Shown here one piece after another: positions 1-6,143 of a stretch of 7,768 nt of DNA (position 1 is its first letter; the number at the start of each line of letters is the position of its first letter). The position numbers and the translations under genes were made by a program. This DNA comes from Nitriliruptoraceae bacterium (GTDB taxonomy: Bacteria; Actinomycetota; Nitriliruptoria; Nitriliruptorales; Nitriliruptoraceae): the NCBI GenBank assembly GCA_007117945.1, contig SKTN01000317.1:1-7768 (forward strand), read 5' to 3'. The notes beneath the pieces were generated by a model. It saw only the letters and a program-made list of their open reading frames with translations. It ran no database searches and was not told the DNA's origin.

Positions 1-239
1 CCCACATCGAGGCGGTCGGCCGCGCGATCACGGCCGGGGTCGACGTTCGCGGCTACTTCGTCTGGTCCCTGCTCGACAACTTCGAGTGGGCCCACGGCTA
101 CGACCGGCGGTTCGGGGTCGTCTACGTGGACTACGCGACCCAGCGCAGGACCATCAAGACCAGTGGCGCGTGGTACCGCGACACCATCGCCCACCACCAC
201 GCCGCACCCCCAGCCGGGATCGCGGCACAGGCCCGCTGA
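1..239 (+). CDS. Family 1 glycoside hydrolase (beta-glucosidase type), C-terminal fragment
   Basis: The gene enters from the left edge; the reading frame starts at base 3 and ends at TGA 237-239, leaving 78 residues. The fragment carries the C-terminal signature of GH1 enzymes: Y-F-V-W-S-L-L-D-N-F-E-W (about residues 18-29), then G-Y-x-x-R-F-G-V-V-Y-V-D-Y, R-T-x-K-x-S and a W-Y pair. In this family the Glu-Trp of NFEW contacts the glycone sugar. The catalytic nucleophile (in the T-E-N-G motif) and the acid/base Glu lie upstream, outside the window, so activity cannot be judged here. GH1 enzymes are retaining beta-glycosidases, usually cytoplasmic, that hydrolyse beta-glucosides or beta-galactosides. 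The tail after the conserved WY is short and Ala/His-rich. A 123-nt gap with a hairpin separates it from the next gene. The family call is firm; the exact sugar is unknown. Confidence 0.93.
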   Translation, partial: HIEAVGRAITAGVDVRGYFVWSLLDNFEWAHGYDRRFGVVYVDYATQRRTIKTSGAWYRDTIAHHHAAPPAGIAAQAR

Positions 240-264
240 CCGGACGCCGTGACCCCCGACGGCC

Positions 265-295
265 ACCGGTGCGGCAACGGCTGCGCCGTCCCGGT
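265..295 (+). terminator. Two-step hairpin after the GH1 gene (possible terminator)
   Basis: ACCGG at 265-269 pairs with CCGGT at 291-295. Inside it ACGGC at 277-281 pairs with GCCGT at 285-289 around a TGC loop, with an asymmetric internal loop between the stems. It begins 26 nt after the GH1 stop. There is no T-run, so intrinsic termination is only a possibility. Hairpins arise easily by chance in DNA this rich in G+C. Confidence 0.3.
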
Positions 296-346
296 CCGAC
301 GCGGGCGTGGCGGCGGGTTCCGGCTACGGTCACGGGCTCACCAGAC

Positions 347-353
347 AGGAAGG
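347..353 (+). promoter_or_regulatory. Ribosome binding site of the aldo/keto reductase
   Basis: AGGAAGG ends 9 nt before ATG 363. This decides the start: an out-of-frame ATG at 355 lies only 1 nt from the motif, and the in-frame GTG at 249 would add about 38 residues unlike the family. A TACGGT hexamer at 325-330 is a possible -10, but no matching -35 is visible. Confidence 0.7.
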
Positions 354-362
354 CATGACCCG

Positions 363-1397
363 ATGGAGTACCGCCTGCTCGGACGCACCGGTTGCGTCGT
401 CTCATCGCTGTGTCTGGGGACGATGACCTTCGGGGACGAAGCCGACGAAGCGACCTCCCTCGCACAGCTGGACGCCTTCGTGGCGGCCGGTGGCACCTTC
501 ATCGACACCGCGGACGTGTACGCCGGCACCGCGTCCGAGTCGATCATCGGCAGGTGGCTGTCCAACGCGCCGAGCGACGTGCGCGAGCAGGTGGTGCTCG
601 CGACCAAGGGACGGTTCCCGACCGGCGACGGCCCCAACGACCTCGGGCTGTCACGCCGGCACCTGTCGGCGGCCCTGGACGCGTCGCTGCGCCGGCTCCA
701 GGTGGACACCATCGACCTGTACCAGGTGCACGCCTGGGATCCGCTGACCCCGTTGGAGGAGACCCTGCGGTTCCTCGACGACGCGGTGACCGCGGGCAAG
801 ATCCGGTACGTGGGCCTGTCCAACTTCACCGCCTGGCAACTGCAGCGGGCCGTGGACCTGGCCGGCTTCCAGGGCTGGTCGGTGCCGGTGACCCTGCAGC
901 CGCACTACAACCTCCTCGGCCGCGAACTCGAGTGGGAGATCGTGCCCGCCTGCGCCGCCAACGGGCTCGGGATCCTGCCCTGGTCGCCGCTCGGCGGTGG
1001 GTGGTTGACCGGGAAGTACCGGCCCGACGAGCGGCCCACGGGCGCCAGCCGGCTGGGCGACGACCCGGACCGCGGGCTCGAGGCCTACGACCTGCGCAGC
1101 GCCGAGCAGCGCACCTGGGACGTGATCGAGGCGGTGCGTCAGGTCGCGGACGCGCGTGGGCGGTCCATGGCGCAGGTCGCCCTGGCGTGGGTGGCGGACC
1201 GGCCACAGGTCAGCTCGGTGATCCTGGGCGCCCGCACGCTGGAGCAGTTGACCGACAACCTCGGTGCCGCCGGGCTGCACCTCGACGAGGAGGAGACCGC
1301 GCTGCTCGACGCCGCCAGTGATCCGGGCGCCGCGGGCTACCCCTACGGCGAGCAGGGGATCGCACAGCGCAGCCGGCGGATCGACGGCGGACGCTGA
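363..1397 (+). CDS. Aldo/keto reductase
   Basis: This 344-residue protein is a full-length NAD(P)H-dependent aldo/keto reductase, a (beta/alpha)8 barrel that reduces aldehydes or ketones to alcohols in the cytoplasm. The N-terminus M-E-Y-R-L-L-G-R-T-G and the L-G-T-M-T-F-G strand (18-24) are standard for the family and fix the start. The catalytic tetrad is complete: Asp48 and Tyr53 (F-I-D-T-A-D-V-Y), Lys82 (V-L-A-T-K-G) and His123 (Y-Q-V-H). Later landmarks are G-L-S-N-F (151-155), Q-P-H-Y-N-L-L (179-185), the cofactor loop P-W-S-P-L-G-G-G (206-213) and the nucleotide-binding end S-V-I-L-G-A-R-T (285-292). The pattern resembles the YajO/Tas-like branch and Kv-beta-like AKRs more than aldose reductase, but a substrate cannot be assigned. 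It is followed after 43 nt by an SDR gene on the same strand, probably one transcript. The GH1 gene upstream suggests, but does not prove, sugar metabolism. Confidence 0.95.
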   Translation: MEYRLLGRTGCVVSSLCLGTMTFGDEADEATSLAQLDAFVAAGGTFIDTADVYAGTASESIIGRWLSNAPSDVREQVVLATKGRFPTGDGPNDLGLSRRHLSAALDASLRRLQVDTIDLYQVHAWDPLTPLEETLRFLDDAVTAGKIRYVGLSNFTAWQLQRAVDLAGFQGWSVPVTLQPHYNLLGRELEWEIVPACAANGLGILPWSPLGGGWLTGKYRPDERPTGASRLGDDPDRGLEAYDLRSAEQRTWDVIEAVRQVADARGRSMAQVALAWVADRPQVSSVILGARTLEQLTDNLGAAGLHLDEEETALLDAASDPGAAGYPYGEQGIAQRSRRIDGGR

Positions 1398-1403
1398 GCG
1401 GTC

Positions 1404-1431
1404 CCTCCCGACATCGATCGTCCTCCCGACA
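1404..1431 (+). repeat. Short direct repeat in the reductase-SDR spacer
   Basis: CCTCCCGACA occurs at 1404-1413 and again at 1422-1431, an 18-bp period, separated by TCGATCGT. The second copy runs into the ribosome binding site of the SDR gene. It may be a trace of local duplication or a leader element; at this size chance is also possible. Confidence 0.4.
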
Positions 1432-1435
1432 GGAG
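1431..1435 (+). promoter_or_regulatory. Ribosome binding site of the SDR gene
   Basis: AGGAG ends 5 nt before ATG 1441. It supports that start over the much longer open frame that begins inside the upstream reductase gene. Confidence 0.65.
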
Positions 1436-1440
1436 CAGCC

Positions 1441-2343
1441 ATGCGGGTGCTGGTGACCGGAGCGCGCGGCAAGGTCGGCGCCGCCGCCGTGACCGAACTC
1501 CAACGCGCCGGCCACGAGGTGACGGCCACCGACCTCGGCGCCCCGGTCTCCGCGGCGCCGGTGCCGGGTGCGGCGCACTACCTGCAGGCGGATCTGACGG
1601 ACGCCGGCGCGGTCCACGCGGCCGTGGCCGGGATGGATGCGGTGGTACACGCCGCCGCCATCCCGGTCCCGGTCAACCACGCGCCCCACGTGGTGTTCTC
1701 CAACAACGTCATGGCGGGGTTCAACGTCGTCGAGGCCTGCGTGCGCTGGCAGGTTCCCCGCCTGGTGAACCTCTCCAGCGAGGCGGTGCAGGGCGCGGTC
1801 TTCGCCGAGCGGCCGCAGCTGCCGGCCTGCCTGCCGATCGACGAACGGACCCCCGCCACCCCCCAGGACCCCTACGGCTTCGGCAAGCTCGTGATCGAGC
1901 AGTGGTGCGATGCCGCCGTCGCGCGCTCGGAGCTTTCGGTGGTGTCGATCCGGCCCTCCTGGGTGCAGCGGGACGCCGACGACTACGAACGCAACCTCGG
2001 CCCCATCATCCGTGACCCGGGCCAACCCTCCCTCGGGTTCTGGTCCTACACCGACAACGAGGACCTCGCCGTGGCGATCCGCCTCGCCGTCGAGGTGCCA
2101 CTGACCGGCCATGAGGTGGTCTACGTCGCCCAGCCCGACAACGCGACGAACCGCCACCTCGACGCGCTCGTCGCCACCGCCTTCCCCGATGCGGGGATCG
2201 AGATCAGAGACAGCTCCGAGCCTGCCCAGGGGGTTGCCACCCCCCGCTCGGGGATCGACTCCTCGAAGGCACAGCGCCTCCTTGGGTGGTCGCCCACCCG
2301 TTCCTGGCGCGACGTGCTGGACGACGACGGTCGGCAGCGCTGA
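1441..2343 (+). CDS. NAD-dependent epimerase/dehydratase family protein (extended SDR)
   Basis: This 300-residue protein is an extended short-chain dehydrogenase/reductase. The Rossmann motif T-G-A-R-G-K-V-G gives the G-x-x-G-x-x-G fingerprint at 7-13. Asp31 at the end of the second strand (A-T-D-L-G) points to NAD rather than NADP. The active-site Ser lies in N-L-S-S-E (110-114) and the Y-x-x-x-K pair is Tyr145/Lys149 (D-P-Y-G-F-G-K). The R-P-S strand (171-173) and the C-terminal L-G-W-S-P-x-x-S-W-R-D (281-291) are typical of nucleotide-sugar epimerases, dehydratases and uronate dehydrogenases. At 300 residues it is a little shorter than classical GalE (about 330-340). The substrate-binding half (roughly 175-260) has no signature I can assign. 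It sits 43 nt downstream of the aldo/keto reductase, likely co-transcribed. It ends 51 nt from the convergent oxidoreductase gene. Confidence 0.92.
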   Translation: MRVLVTGARGKVGAAAVTELQRAGHEVTATDLGAPVSAAPVPGAAHYLQADLTDAGAVHAAVAGMDAVVHAAAIPVPVNHAPHVVFSNNVMAGFNVVEACVRWQVPRLVNLSSEAVQGAVFAERPQLPACLPIDERTPATPQDPYGFGKLVIEQWCDAAVARSELSVVSIRPSWVQRDADDYERNLGPIIRDPGQPSLGFWSYTDNEDLAVAIRLAVEVPLTGHEVVYVAQPDNATNRHLDALVATAFPDAGIEIRDSSEPAQGVATPRSGIDSSKAQRLLGWSPTRSWRDVLDDDGRQR

Positions 2344-2356
2344 GCGGCGTCCCCTC

Positions 2357-2380
2357 GGCGGGCACCGGTGCCGGACCGCC
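2357..2380. terminator. Hairpin between convergent genes (possible bidirectional terminator)
   Basis: The 51-nt spacer between the converging SDR and oxidoreductase genes holds GGCGG (2357-2361) able to pair with CCGCC (2376-2380). Within it lies the palindrome GCACCGGTGC (2362-2371), itself inside a perfect 12-bp palindrome GGCACCGGTGCC (2361-2372). It is well placed to end transcripts from both sides, but neither strand shows a T-run, so the role is inferred from position. Confidence 0.4.
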
Positions 2381-2394
2381 GGCCGACGACCGAG

Positions 2395-3978
2395 TCAGCC
2401 CGCCGCGCGGGCCAGGACCGCAGCCGCGGCGTTGGCGCCGTTGACGGCCATCACGCTGCCACCGGGGTAGGTCCCGGCACCGCACAGCCACACCCCCTCC
2501 ATCGGGGTGTCGGGGGACAGCCGGCGATCCCACATGTGGTCGGGCAGGCACTCCCCCTGGAAGATGTGCCCACCGGTGAGCCCCACCTCGCGCTCGATGT
2601 CGGGCGGGCCGAGCACCTCCACCTCGACGACCGAGTCCGCGAAGCCCGCGCAGAACCGGTCGATGGAGCCGACGGCCAGCCGTGCCACCTCGTCACGGCG
2701 GGCGTCCCAGCCACCGGCCAGTTCGTAGGGCACGGGCTGGGCGAACACGCTCAGCAGGTGGCGGCCCTGCGGTGCGATCGAGGGGTCGTAGGCGGTCTGC
2801 AGGTAGTCCTCGGTCCACAGCCACTCGGGGAGTTCCCCACGCTGGGTCGCGGCGAACCCCTCGCGCCACTGGGCCTCGGTCAGGGGGGTGTTGAGCTGGG
2901 CCGTGAGGTGCTCGTCGCTGTCGGGCCGGGCGGTGAAGCGGGGTGGGGTGTCCAGGGCGAGCGTGACCTTGACCGTGTTCCCGCGCGTCGGCACGGCGTC
3001 GACCGCCGCCGCCCAGCCGGGGTCCGCGTGGGCGCCCAGCAACCGTCGGGCGACCTGCGGGTCGGCACCGATCAGCACGTCCTGGCTGCGGATCCGGGTG
3101 CCGTCGTCGAGCACCACCCCCTCCCCGGGTACCACCTCGGCGACGGGCACACCGGCGGCCACCACCGCGCCGTGCTCCACCGCGGCGTCGTGCAGCAGGA
3201 AGCTGACGGTGCCCATCCCGCCGGCGACGAACCCCCACACACCGGGCCGGTCGGGGTCGATCCGCCCCGAGGCGTGGTGCAGGTGGATCGAGGCCGTCCC
3301 GGGATCGAAGGGGGTGGCGTTGGTGCCGATCACCCCCTGACCCCACAGGGCGCGCTGGAGCCGCTCGTCGTCGAGGTAGCGGGCGACCAGCTCCGCCTGG
3401 GACCAGGAGAACAGCAGGCCGAGCGCCTCCTCGTCGTGATCGACCCGCGCGGCGAGCTCCTCCCGGGAGGGGGCCGGGTGCAGCCACAGGTCCCGGTGAT
3501 CCGCTGGCCGGATCGCGTCCACGACGCGACGCTTGAGCGCCGACAGGGCCCGGAAGCCCTCCAGGTCACCGGGTGCGAAGGCCGCCAGCTCCGCCGCGAG
3601 CCGGTCCTCGTCCTCCCACAGCTGGATCGAGGTGCCGTCCTCGAAGGGGACGAACAGCCCACCCTCCACGGGCATCCACCGGAAGCCGCGTCGCACCAGC
3701 TCCAGGTCGGCGATCACCTTCGGGTGCAGCAGACCGGCCAGGTACGCGCAGGGCGACACGCGGTACCCGGGCCACGGCTCGGTCAGGGTGCACGCCCCGC
3801 CGATCCGCTCCCGGGCCTCGAGCACCAGCACCGAGCGCCCGGCCCGGGCCAGGTAGGCAGCGGCGGTCAGCCCGTTGTGGCCGGCGCCGACCACCACGGC
3901 GTCGAAGCGCGTGCGGGCCAGCTCCGCCACCGGCGCCGGCAGCCCGACACGGCCGAGCACCGCCGCCGCCGGGGTCAC
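2395..3978 (-). CDS. PYROXD2-like FAD-dependent oxidoreductase (phytoene dehydrogenase-related)
   Basis: This 527-residue flavoprotein belongs to the large amine-oxidase/phytoene-desaturase fold. An ADP-binding beta-alpha-beta unit lies at 26-54: V-V-V-G-A-G-H-N-G with Gly31, Gly33 and Gly36, ending at Glu54. It is followed by the R-x-G-G motif at 58-61. The C-terminal FAD-contact segment is C-G-A-G-T-Y-P-G-G (499-507) followed by N-G-A-N-A-A. The whole layout, including G-H-N-G-L-T-A-A-A-Y-L-A and H-I-F-Q-G-E, is that of COG1233 proteins resembling human PYROXD2, whose reaction is poorly defined. It should not be called carotenoid desaturase: no crtB-type partner is present. The GTG start at 3978-3976 overlaps the stop of the aminopeptidase gene (GTGA). 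No strong ribosome binding site precedes it, so termination-reinitiation is likely. An alternative GTG at 3960-3958 has no better signal. It probably depends on the aminopeptidase promoter. Confidence 0.9.
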   Translation of the reverse strand: MTPAAAVLGRVGLPAPVAELARTRFDAVVVGAGHNGLTAAAYLARAGRSVLVLEARERIGGACTLTEPWPGYRVSPCAYLAGLLHPKVIADLELVRRGFRWMPVEGGLFVPFEDGTSIQLWEDEDRLAAELAAFAPGDLEGFRALSALKRRVVDAIRPADHRDLWLHPAPSREELAARVDHDEEALGLLFSWSQAELVARYLDDERLQRALWGQGVIGTNATPFDPGTASIHLHHASGRIDPDRPGVWGFVAGGMGTVSFLLHDAAVEHGAVVAAGVPVAEVVPGEGVVLDDGTRIRSQDVLIGADPQVARRLLGAHADPGWAAAVDAVPTRGNTVKVTLALDTPPRFTARPDSDEHLTAQLNTPLTEAQWREGFAATQRGELPEWLWTEDYLQTAYDPSIAPQGRHLLSVFAQPVPYELAGGWDARRDEVARLAVGSIDRFCAGFADSVVEVEVLGPPDIEREVGLTGGHIFQGECLPDHMWDRRLSPDTPMEGVWLCGAGTYPGGSVMAVNGANAAAAVLARAAG

Positions 3979-5477
3979 TGCGTCCGCAGCCAGGCGAGCA
4001 GGGTGCGCGCGGGGATGCCGGTGGCACCTTTCGACAGCTCACCGCGGGCCTCGTCGGTCCAGGCCGTCCCGGCGATGTCCAGGTGGGCCCAGGGCGTGCC
4101 CTCGGGCACGAAGCGGTGCAGGAACAGCCCCGCGTAGATCGTCCCCGCCGCCTTGCCGGCGGTGTTGCGCACGTCGGCGAGTGCACCCTCGAGACGCTCG
4201 CCGTACTCCGCCGTGGCCACGGGCAGGCGCCACAGGGGCTCCCCCGCGGCGGTACCAGCGGCGAGCAGGCCGTCCGCGAGCTCGTCGTCGCTGGACATCA
4301 GCACGCCGATGCGCTCGCCCAGGGCCACCACGGCGGCGCCGGTCAGCGTGGCGACGTCGATGATGGCGTCGGGCTCGAGCTCACCGGCGTGCACCAGCGC
4401 GTCAGCCAGCACCAGGCGCCCCTCGGCGTCGGTGTTGGTCACCTCGATGGTGGTGCCGTCCTTGGCGGTCAGCACGTCACTGACCCGGGTGGCGGTCCCC
4501 GAGGGCATGTTCTCCGCCAGGGCCAGCACGGCGGTGACGGCCACGGGCAGCTGCAGCTCCGCGGCGGCCCGGACCACGGCCAGGGCCGTGGCTGCACCCG
4601 CCATGTCGAGCTTCATGGTCATCATCGCATCGTTGGGCTTGAGCGACAGCCCCCCCGTGTCGAAGGTGATGCCCTTGCCCACCACGGCGACGTGACGGCT
4701 GGCGCCGGCCGGGGCGTAGCTGAGCTCGACCAACCGGGGCGGCGCAGCGGATCCCTGCCCGACGCCCAGCAGCGCGCCGTACCCGCCCTCCGCCAGCGCC
4801 TCCTCGTCGAGCACGCGGGTCTCGATCGGCAGGCCGGCGACCTCGGCGACGGCCCGCTCGGCCAGCACGGGCGGTCGCTTGTCCTGGGGCGGGGTGTTCA
4901 CCAGGTCGCGGACCAGGCACTGGGCGGCAGCCGCCACCCGCGCCGCGGCCACGGCACCGCGGGCGGCGTCGGTGTCACCCACGGACTGCACCCCGATGGT
5001 GGACAGCGCGAAGGGGCGCTCCTTGGAGCGGTAGGCCTCGAAGCGGTAGCTGCCGAGCAGGGCTCCCTCGGCCACGGCCTGCACGCCCGTGGCCGGCGGC
5101 AGCTCGTCGATGGCGTCGGCCAAGGCCAGGGTGAGGGCCTCGACGCGCTCCGCGGCCGCAGCCGCAGCCGCAGCCGCCGTGCGCAGGGTCGCGGCGGTGG
5201 CATCCTCCGCGGGACCGAGCCCCACCACCAGCAGGCTCTGGCAGGGCAGGCTCCCGCGGGTGGGGACCCGCAGCACGCTGCCCACGGACGCCTCGAAGCC
5301 CGCCCCCGAGAGCTCCGTGACCAGATCGATCCCCGCCGCGTCCGCGAGGGCGGCAGCCGGCGCGCTGAGCTCCGGTGGGTCCGTGCGCTCCCCCGAGGAC
5401 GCTGCGAAGGCCCCGATGGCGACGAGGTCGGCGGCGCTGGCCTCGAGCGGTGCGGTCACGACGTCCACGACAGGCAC
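3975..5477 (-). CDS. pepA: Leucyl aminopeptidase (peptidase family M17)
   Basis: This 500-residue enzyme is a full-length M17 cytosolic aminopeptidase, a two-metal hydrolase that removes N-terminal residues and normally assembles as a hexamer. The variable N-terminal domain spans about 1-180 and the catalytic domain the rest. Metal ligands by family alignment are Lys268 and Asp273 (V-G-K-G-I-T-F-D-T-G-G), Asp291 (K-L-D-M-A-G-A), and Asp350 and Glu352 in the hallmark N-T-D-A-E-G-R-L. Catalytic Lys280 and Arg354 are present, and the spacing equals that of the bovine lens enzyme (250/255/273/332/334). GTG at 5477 is chosen because AAGGAGG sits 5 nt upstream. An Ala9 run at 101-109 is encoded by a GCT-GCG repeat. 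The stop overlaps the start of the downstream FAD oxidoreductase, implying one mRNA. E. coli PepA also binds DNA; that role cannot be inferred here. Confidence 0.97.
   Translation of the reverse strand: MPVVDVVTAPLEASAADLVAIGAFAASSGERTDPPELSAPAAALADAAGIDLVTELSGAGFEASVGSVLRVPTRGSLPCQSLLVVGLGPAEDATAATLRTAAAAAAAAAERVEALTLALADAIDELPPATGVQAVAEGALLGSYRFEAYRSKERPFALSTIGVQSVGDTDAARGAVAAARVAAAAQCLVRDLVNTPPQDKRPPVLAERAVAEVAGLPIETRVLDEEALAEGGYGALLGVGQGSAAPPRLVELSYAPAGASRHVAVVGKGITFDTGGLSLKPNDAMMTMKLDMAGAATALAVVRAAAELQLPVAVTAVLALAENMPSGTATRVSDVLTAKDGTTIEVTNTDAEGRLVLADALVHAGELEPDAIIDVATLTGAAVVALGERIGVLMSSDDELADGLLAAGTAAGEPLWRLPVATAEYGERLEGALADVRNTAGKAAGTIYAGLFLHRFVPEGTPWAHLDIAGTAWTDEARGELSKGATGIPARTLLAWLRTQ
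5155..5178 (-). repeat. Hexamer microsatellite encoding a polyalanine run in pepA
   Basis: GCCGCA is repeated three times (5155-5160, 5161-5166, 5167-5172) and followed by a one-base variant GCCGCC (5173-5178). On the coding strand this reads as alternating GCT and GCG alanine codons. Each unit is in frame, so slippage would change the number of alanines without breaking the gene. Confidence 0.75.
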
Positions 5478-5482
5478 GGGGG

Positions 5483-5489
5483 CCTCCTT
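5483..5489 (-). promoter_or_regulatory. Ribosome binding site of the aminopeptidase gene
   Basis: The minus strand reads AAGGAGG, then five C residues, then GTG 5477. This is the strongest Shine-Dalgarno match in the window and fixes the GTG start. Confidence 0.8.
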
Positions 5490-5507
5490 GGGGGTTGGGC
5501 GACGGCG

Positions 5508-5539
5508 AGCCTAACGGGTGGCAGGCACCACCTCGTGCC
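5508..5539 (-). promoter_or_regulatory. Candidate promoter/operator region of pepA
   Basis: On the minus strand TAGGCT (5513-5508) fits the actinobacterial -10 pattern TANNNT and would give a leader of about 25 nt containing the ribosome binding site. No TTG-type -35 is found at 16-18 nt. Instead an inverted repeat GGCAC-N6-GTGCC (5524-5539) lies where the -35 would be, which could be an operator for a regulator acting on pepA or on the divergent cupin gene. Both parts are weak signals. Confidence 0.3.
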
Positions 5540-5561
5540 GCGTAACCCCACAGCGCTGCAG

Positions 5562-5567
5562 TACCGT
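5562..5567 (+). promoter_or_regulatory. Candidate -10 of a leaderless cupin transcript
   Basis: TACCGT fits TANNNT and ends 8 nt before ATG 5576, the distance expected for leaderless transcripts in actinobacteria. No purine-rich ribosome binding site lies before this ATG, which agrees. No clear -35 is seen 16-18 nt upstream. Confidence 0.35.
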
Positions 5568-5575
5568 CACCCGCC

Positions 5576-6079
5576 ATGGACGAGGCGTCACCACCACGCG
5601 GACCGGACCCCGGGGAGGTCGGGTCCGGCCCACGTGTGCGGCCCGTCGATCTGCGGGACTACGCGGACTTCCGGCGGGGTCCCGCCTCCTGCGTGCGGGT
5701 CTTCGCCTCCGAGCAACTGGCCGTGGACCTGTGGTGCATCGAGCCCGGGGCGAGCACGGGGGTGCTGCACCACCCGGACCGCGACGTCGCCTACACCGTC
5801 ATCGGCGGCCGGTCGTGGTTCGTGACCGATGACGGTGAGGTCGGCCTCGATCCCCTCGGCGCCCTGCTGGTACCCGCCGACACCGTCCATGGCATCGACA
5901 ACCGCCTCGCCGACCCCCTGATCGTGCTGGCCGCCTCCGCACCACCGGGCAGCGCGCCGGAGGATCCGGCCACCGAGGACGCCGACGCGCTGGCCGCCGC
6001 GGTGCACTGGGACGACCAGCGGCCGGGCCCCCTGCGTCGGGCGGTGGAGACCCTCCTCGGGACCCGTCGCGACGGCTGA
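5576..6079 (+). CDS. Single-domain cupin protein with degenerate metal motif
   Basis: This 167-residue protein has a charged, Pro-rich N-terminus (1-20), a cupin beta-barrel (about 38-122) and an acidic helical tail (125-167). Cupin motif 2 is well kept: G95, Pro100, Asp102, His105 and Asn109 in G-A-L-L-V-P-A-D-T-V-H-G-I-D-N. Motif 1 lies at 58-78 (P-G-A-S-T-G-V-L-H-H-P-D-R-D then Y-T-V-I-G-G) and lacks the usual H-x-H and Glu. It has adjacent His65/His66, and Asp70 stands in the Glu position. Cupins bind a metal or small ligand and range from dioxygenases and isomerases to ligand sensors; nothing here picks one. There is no signal peptide or DNA-binding domain. The gene is divergent from pepA by 98 nt and followed immediately by a hairpin, so it is probably monocistronic. 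ATG 5576 is taken as the first plausible start. Confidence 0.85.
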   Translation: MDEASPPRGPDPGEVGSGPRVRPVDLRDYADFRRGPASCVRVFASEQLAVDLWCIEPGASTGVLHHPDRDVAYTVIGGRSWFVTDDGEVGLDPLGALLVPADTVHGIDNRLADPLIVLAASAPPGSAPEDPATEDADALAAAVHWDDQRPGPLRRAVETLLGTRRDG

Positions 6080-6099
6080 GGCCGCCGTCACGGGCGGCC
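6080..6099 (+). terminator. GC-rich hairpin directly after the cupin stop codon
   Basis: GGCCGCC (6080-6086) pairs perfectly with GGCGGCC (6093-6099) around the six-base loop GTCACG. It starts at the base after the TGA. The following bases GTCGGGTTGT are only moderately T-rich. Position, a perfect 7-bp stem and a promoter just downstream make a terminator likely. Confidence 0.5.
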
Positions 6100-6120
6100 G
6101 TCGGGTTGTCCCGGCCGACG
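6099..6120 (+). promoter_or_regulatory. Inverted repeat around the -35 of the thioesterase promoter
   Basis: CGTCGG (6099-6104) and CCGACG (6115-6120) form a perfect 6-bp inverted repeat with a 10-base centre that contains TTGTCC (6106-6111). A regulator bound here would cover the -35. Chance occurrence in GC-rich DNA is a real alternative. Confidence 0.25.
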
Positions 6121-6134
6121 CGAAGGGCCAGACT
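6106..6134 (+). promoter_or_regulatory. Promoter of the thioesterase gene, probably leaderless
   Basis: TTGTCC (6106-6111) and CAGACT (6129-6134) are separated by exactly 17 nt. The first resembles TTGACN; the second keeps the key A at position 2 and T at position 6 of TANNNT. The -10 ends 9 nt before ATG 6144, and no ribosome binding site lies at a usable distance (GAAGGG at 6122-6127 is 16 nt away), so transcription probably starts at or next to the ATG. Confidence 0.45.
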
Positions 6135-6143
6135 GCGCCTGCC

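Noticed and set aside
249..362. N-terminal extension of the aldo/keto reductase from GTG 249
   Set aside because: The added residues are Arg/Gly-rich and unlike the family, whose proteins start near M-E-Y-R-L-L-G; the ribosome binding site at 347-353 fits ATG 363.
355..426. A 23-codon out-of-frame reading frame starting at ATG 355, overlapping the reductase start
   Set aside because: Only 1 nt separates it from the ribosome binding site, and its product shows nothing recognisable. Probably an accidental ATG.
1210..2157. A 315-codon open frame on the - strand over the SDR gene
   Set aside because: Antisense shadow; the + strand frame carries the SDR fingerprint, catalytic residues and a ribosome binding site.
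2395..3978. Naming the FAD oxidoreductase as phytoene desaturase (crtI)
   Set aside because: The fold is shared, but the motifs fit the PYROXD2-like branch and no carotenoid genes are nearby.
2368..4137. A 589-codon open frame on the + strand opposite the FAD oxidoreductase
   Set aside because: Same reason: Gly/His/Arg-rich translation with no recognisable domain, fully antisense to a gene with intact FAD motifs.
3573..5825. A 750-codon open frame on the + strand opposite pepA and the oxidoreductase start
   Set aside because: It lies antisense to two genes with complete family motifs, its translation is low-complexity Arg/Gly/Pro-rich, and it crosses into the cupin gene. Open antisense frames are expected at this G+C content.
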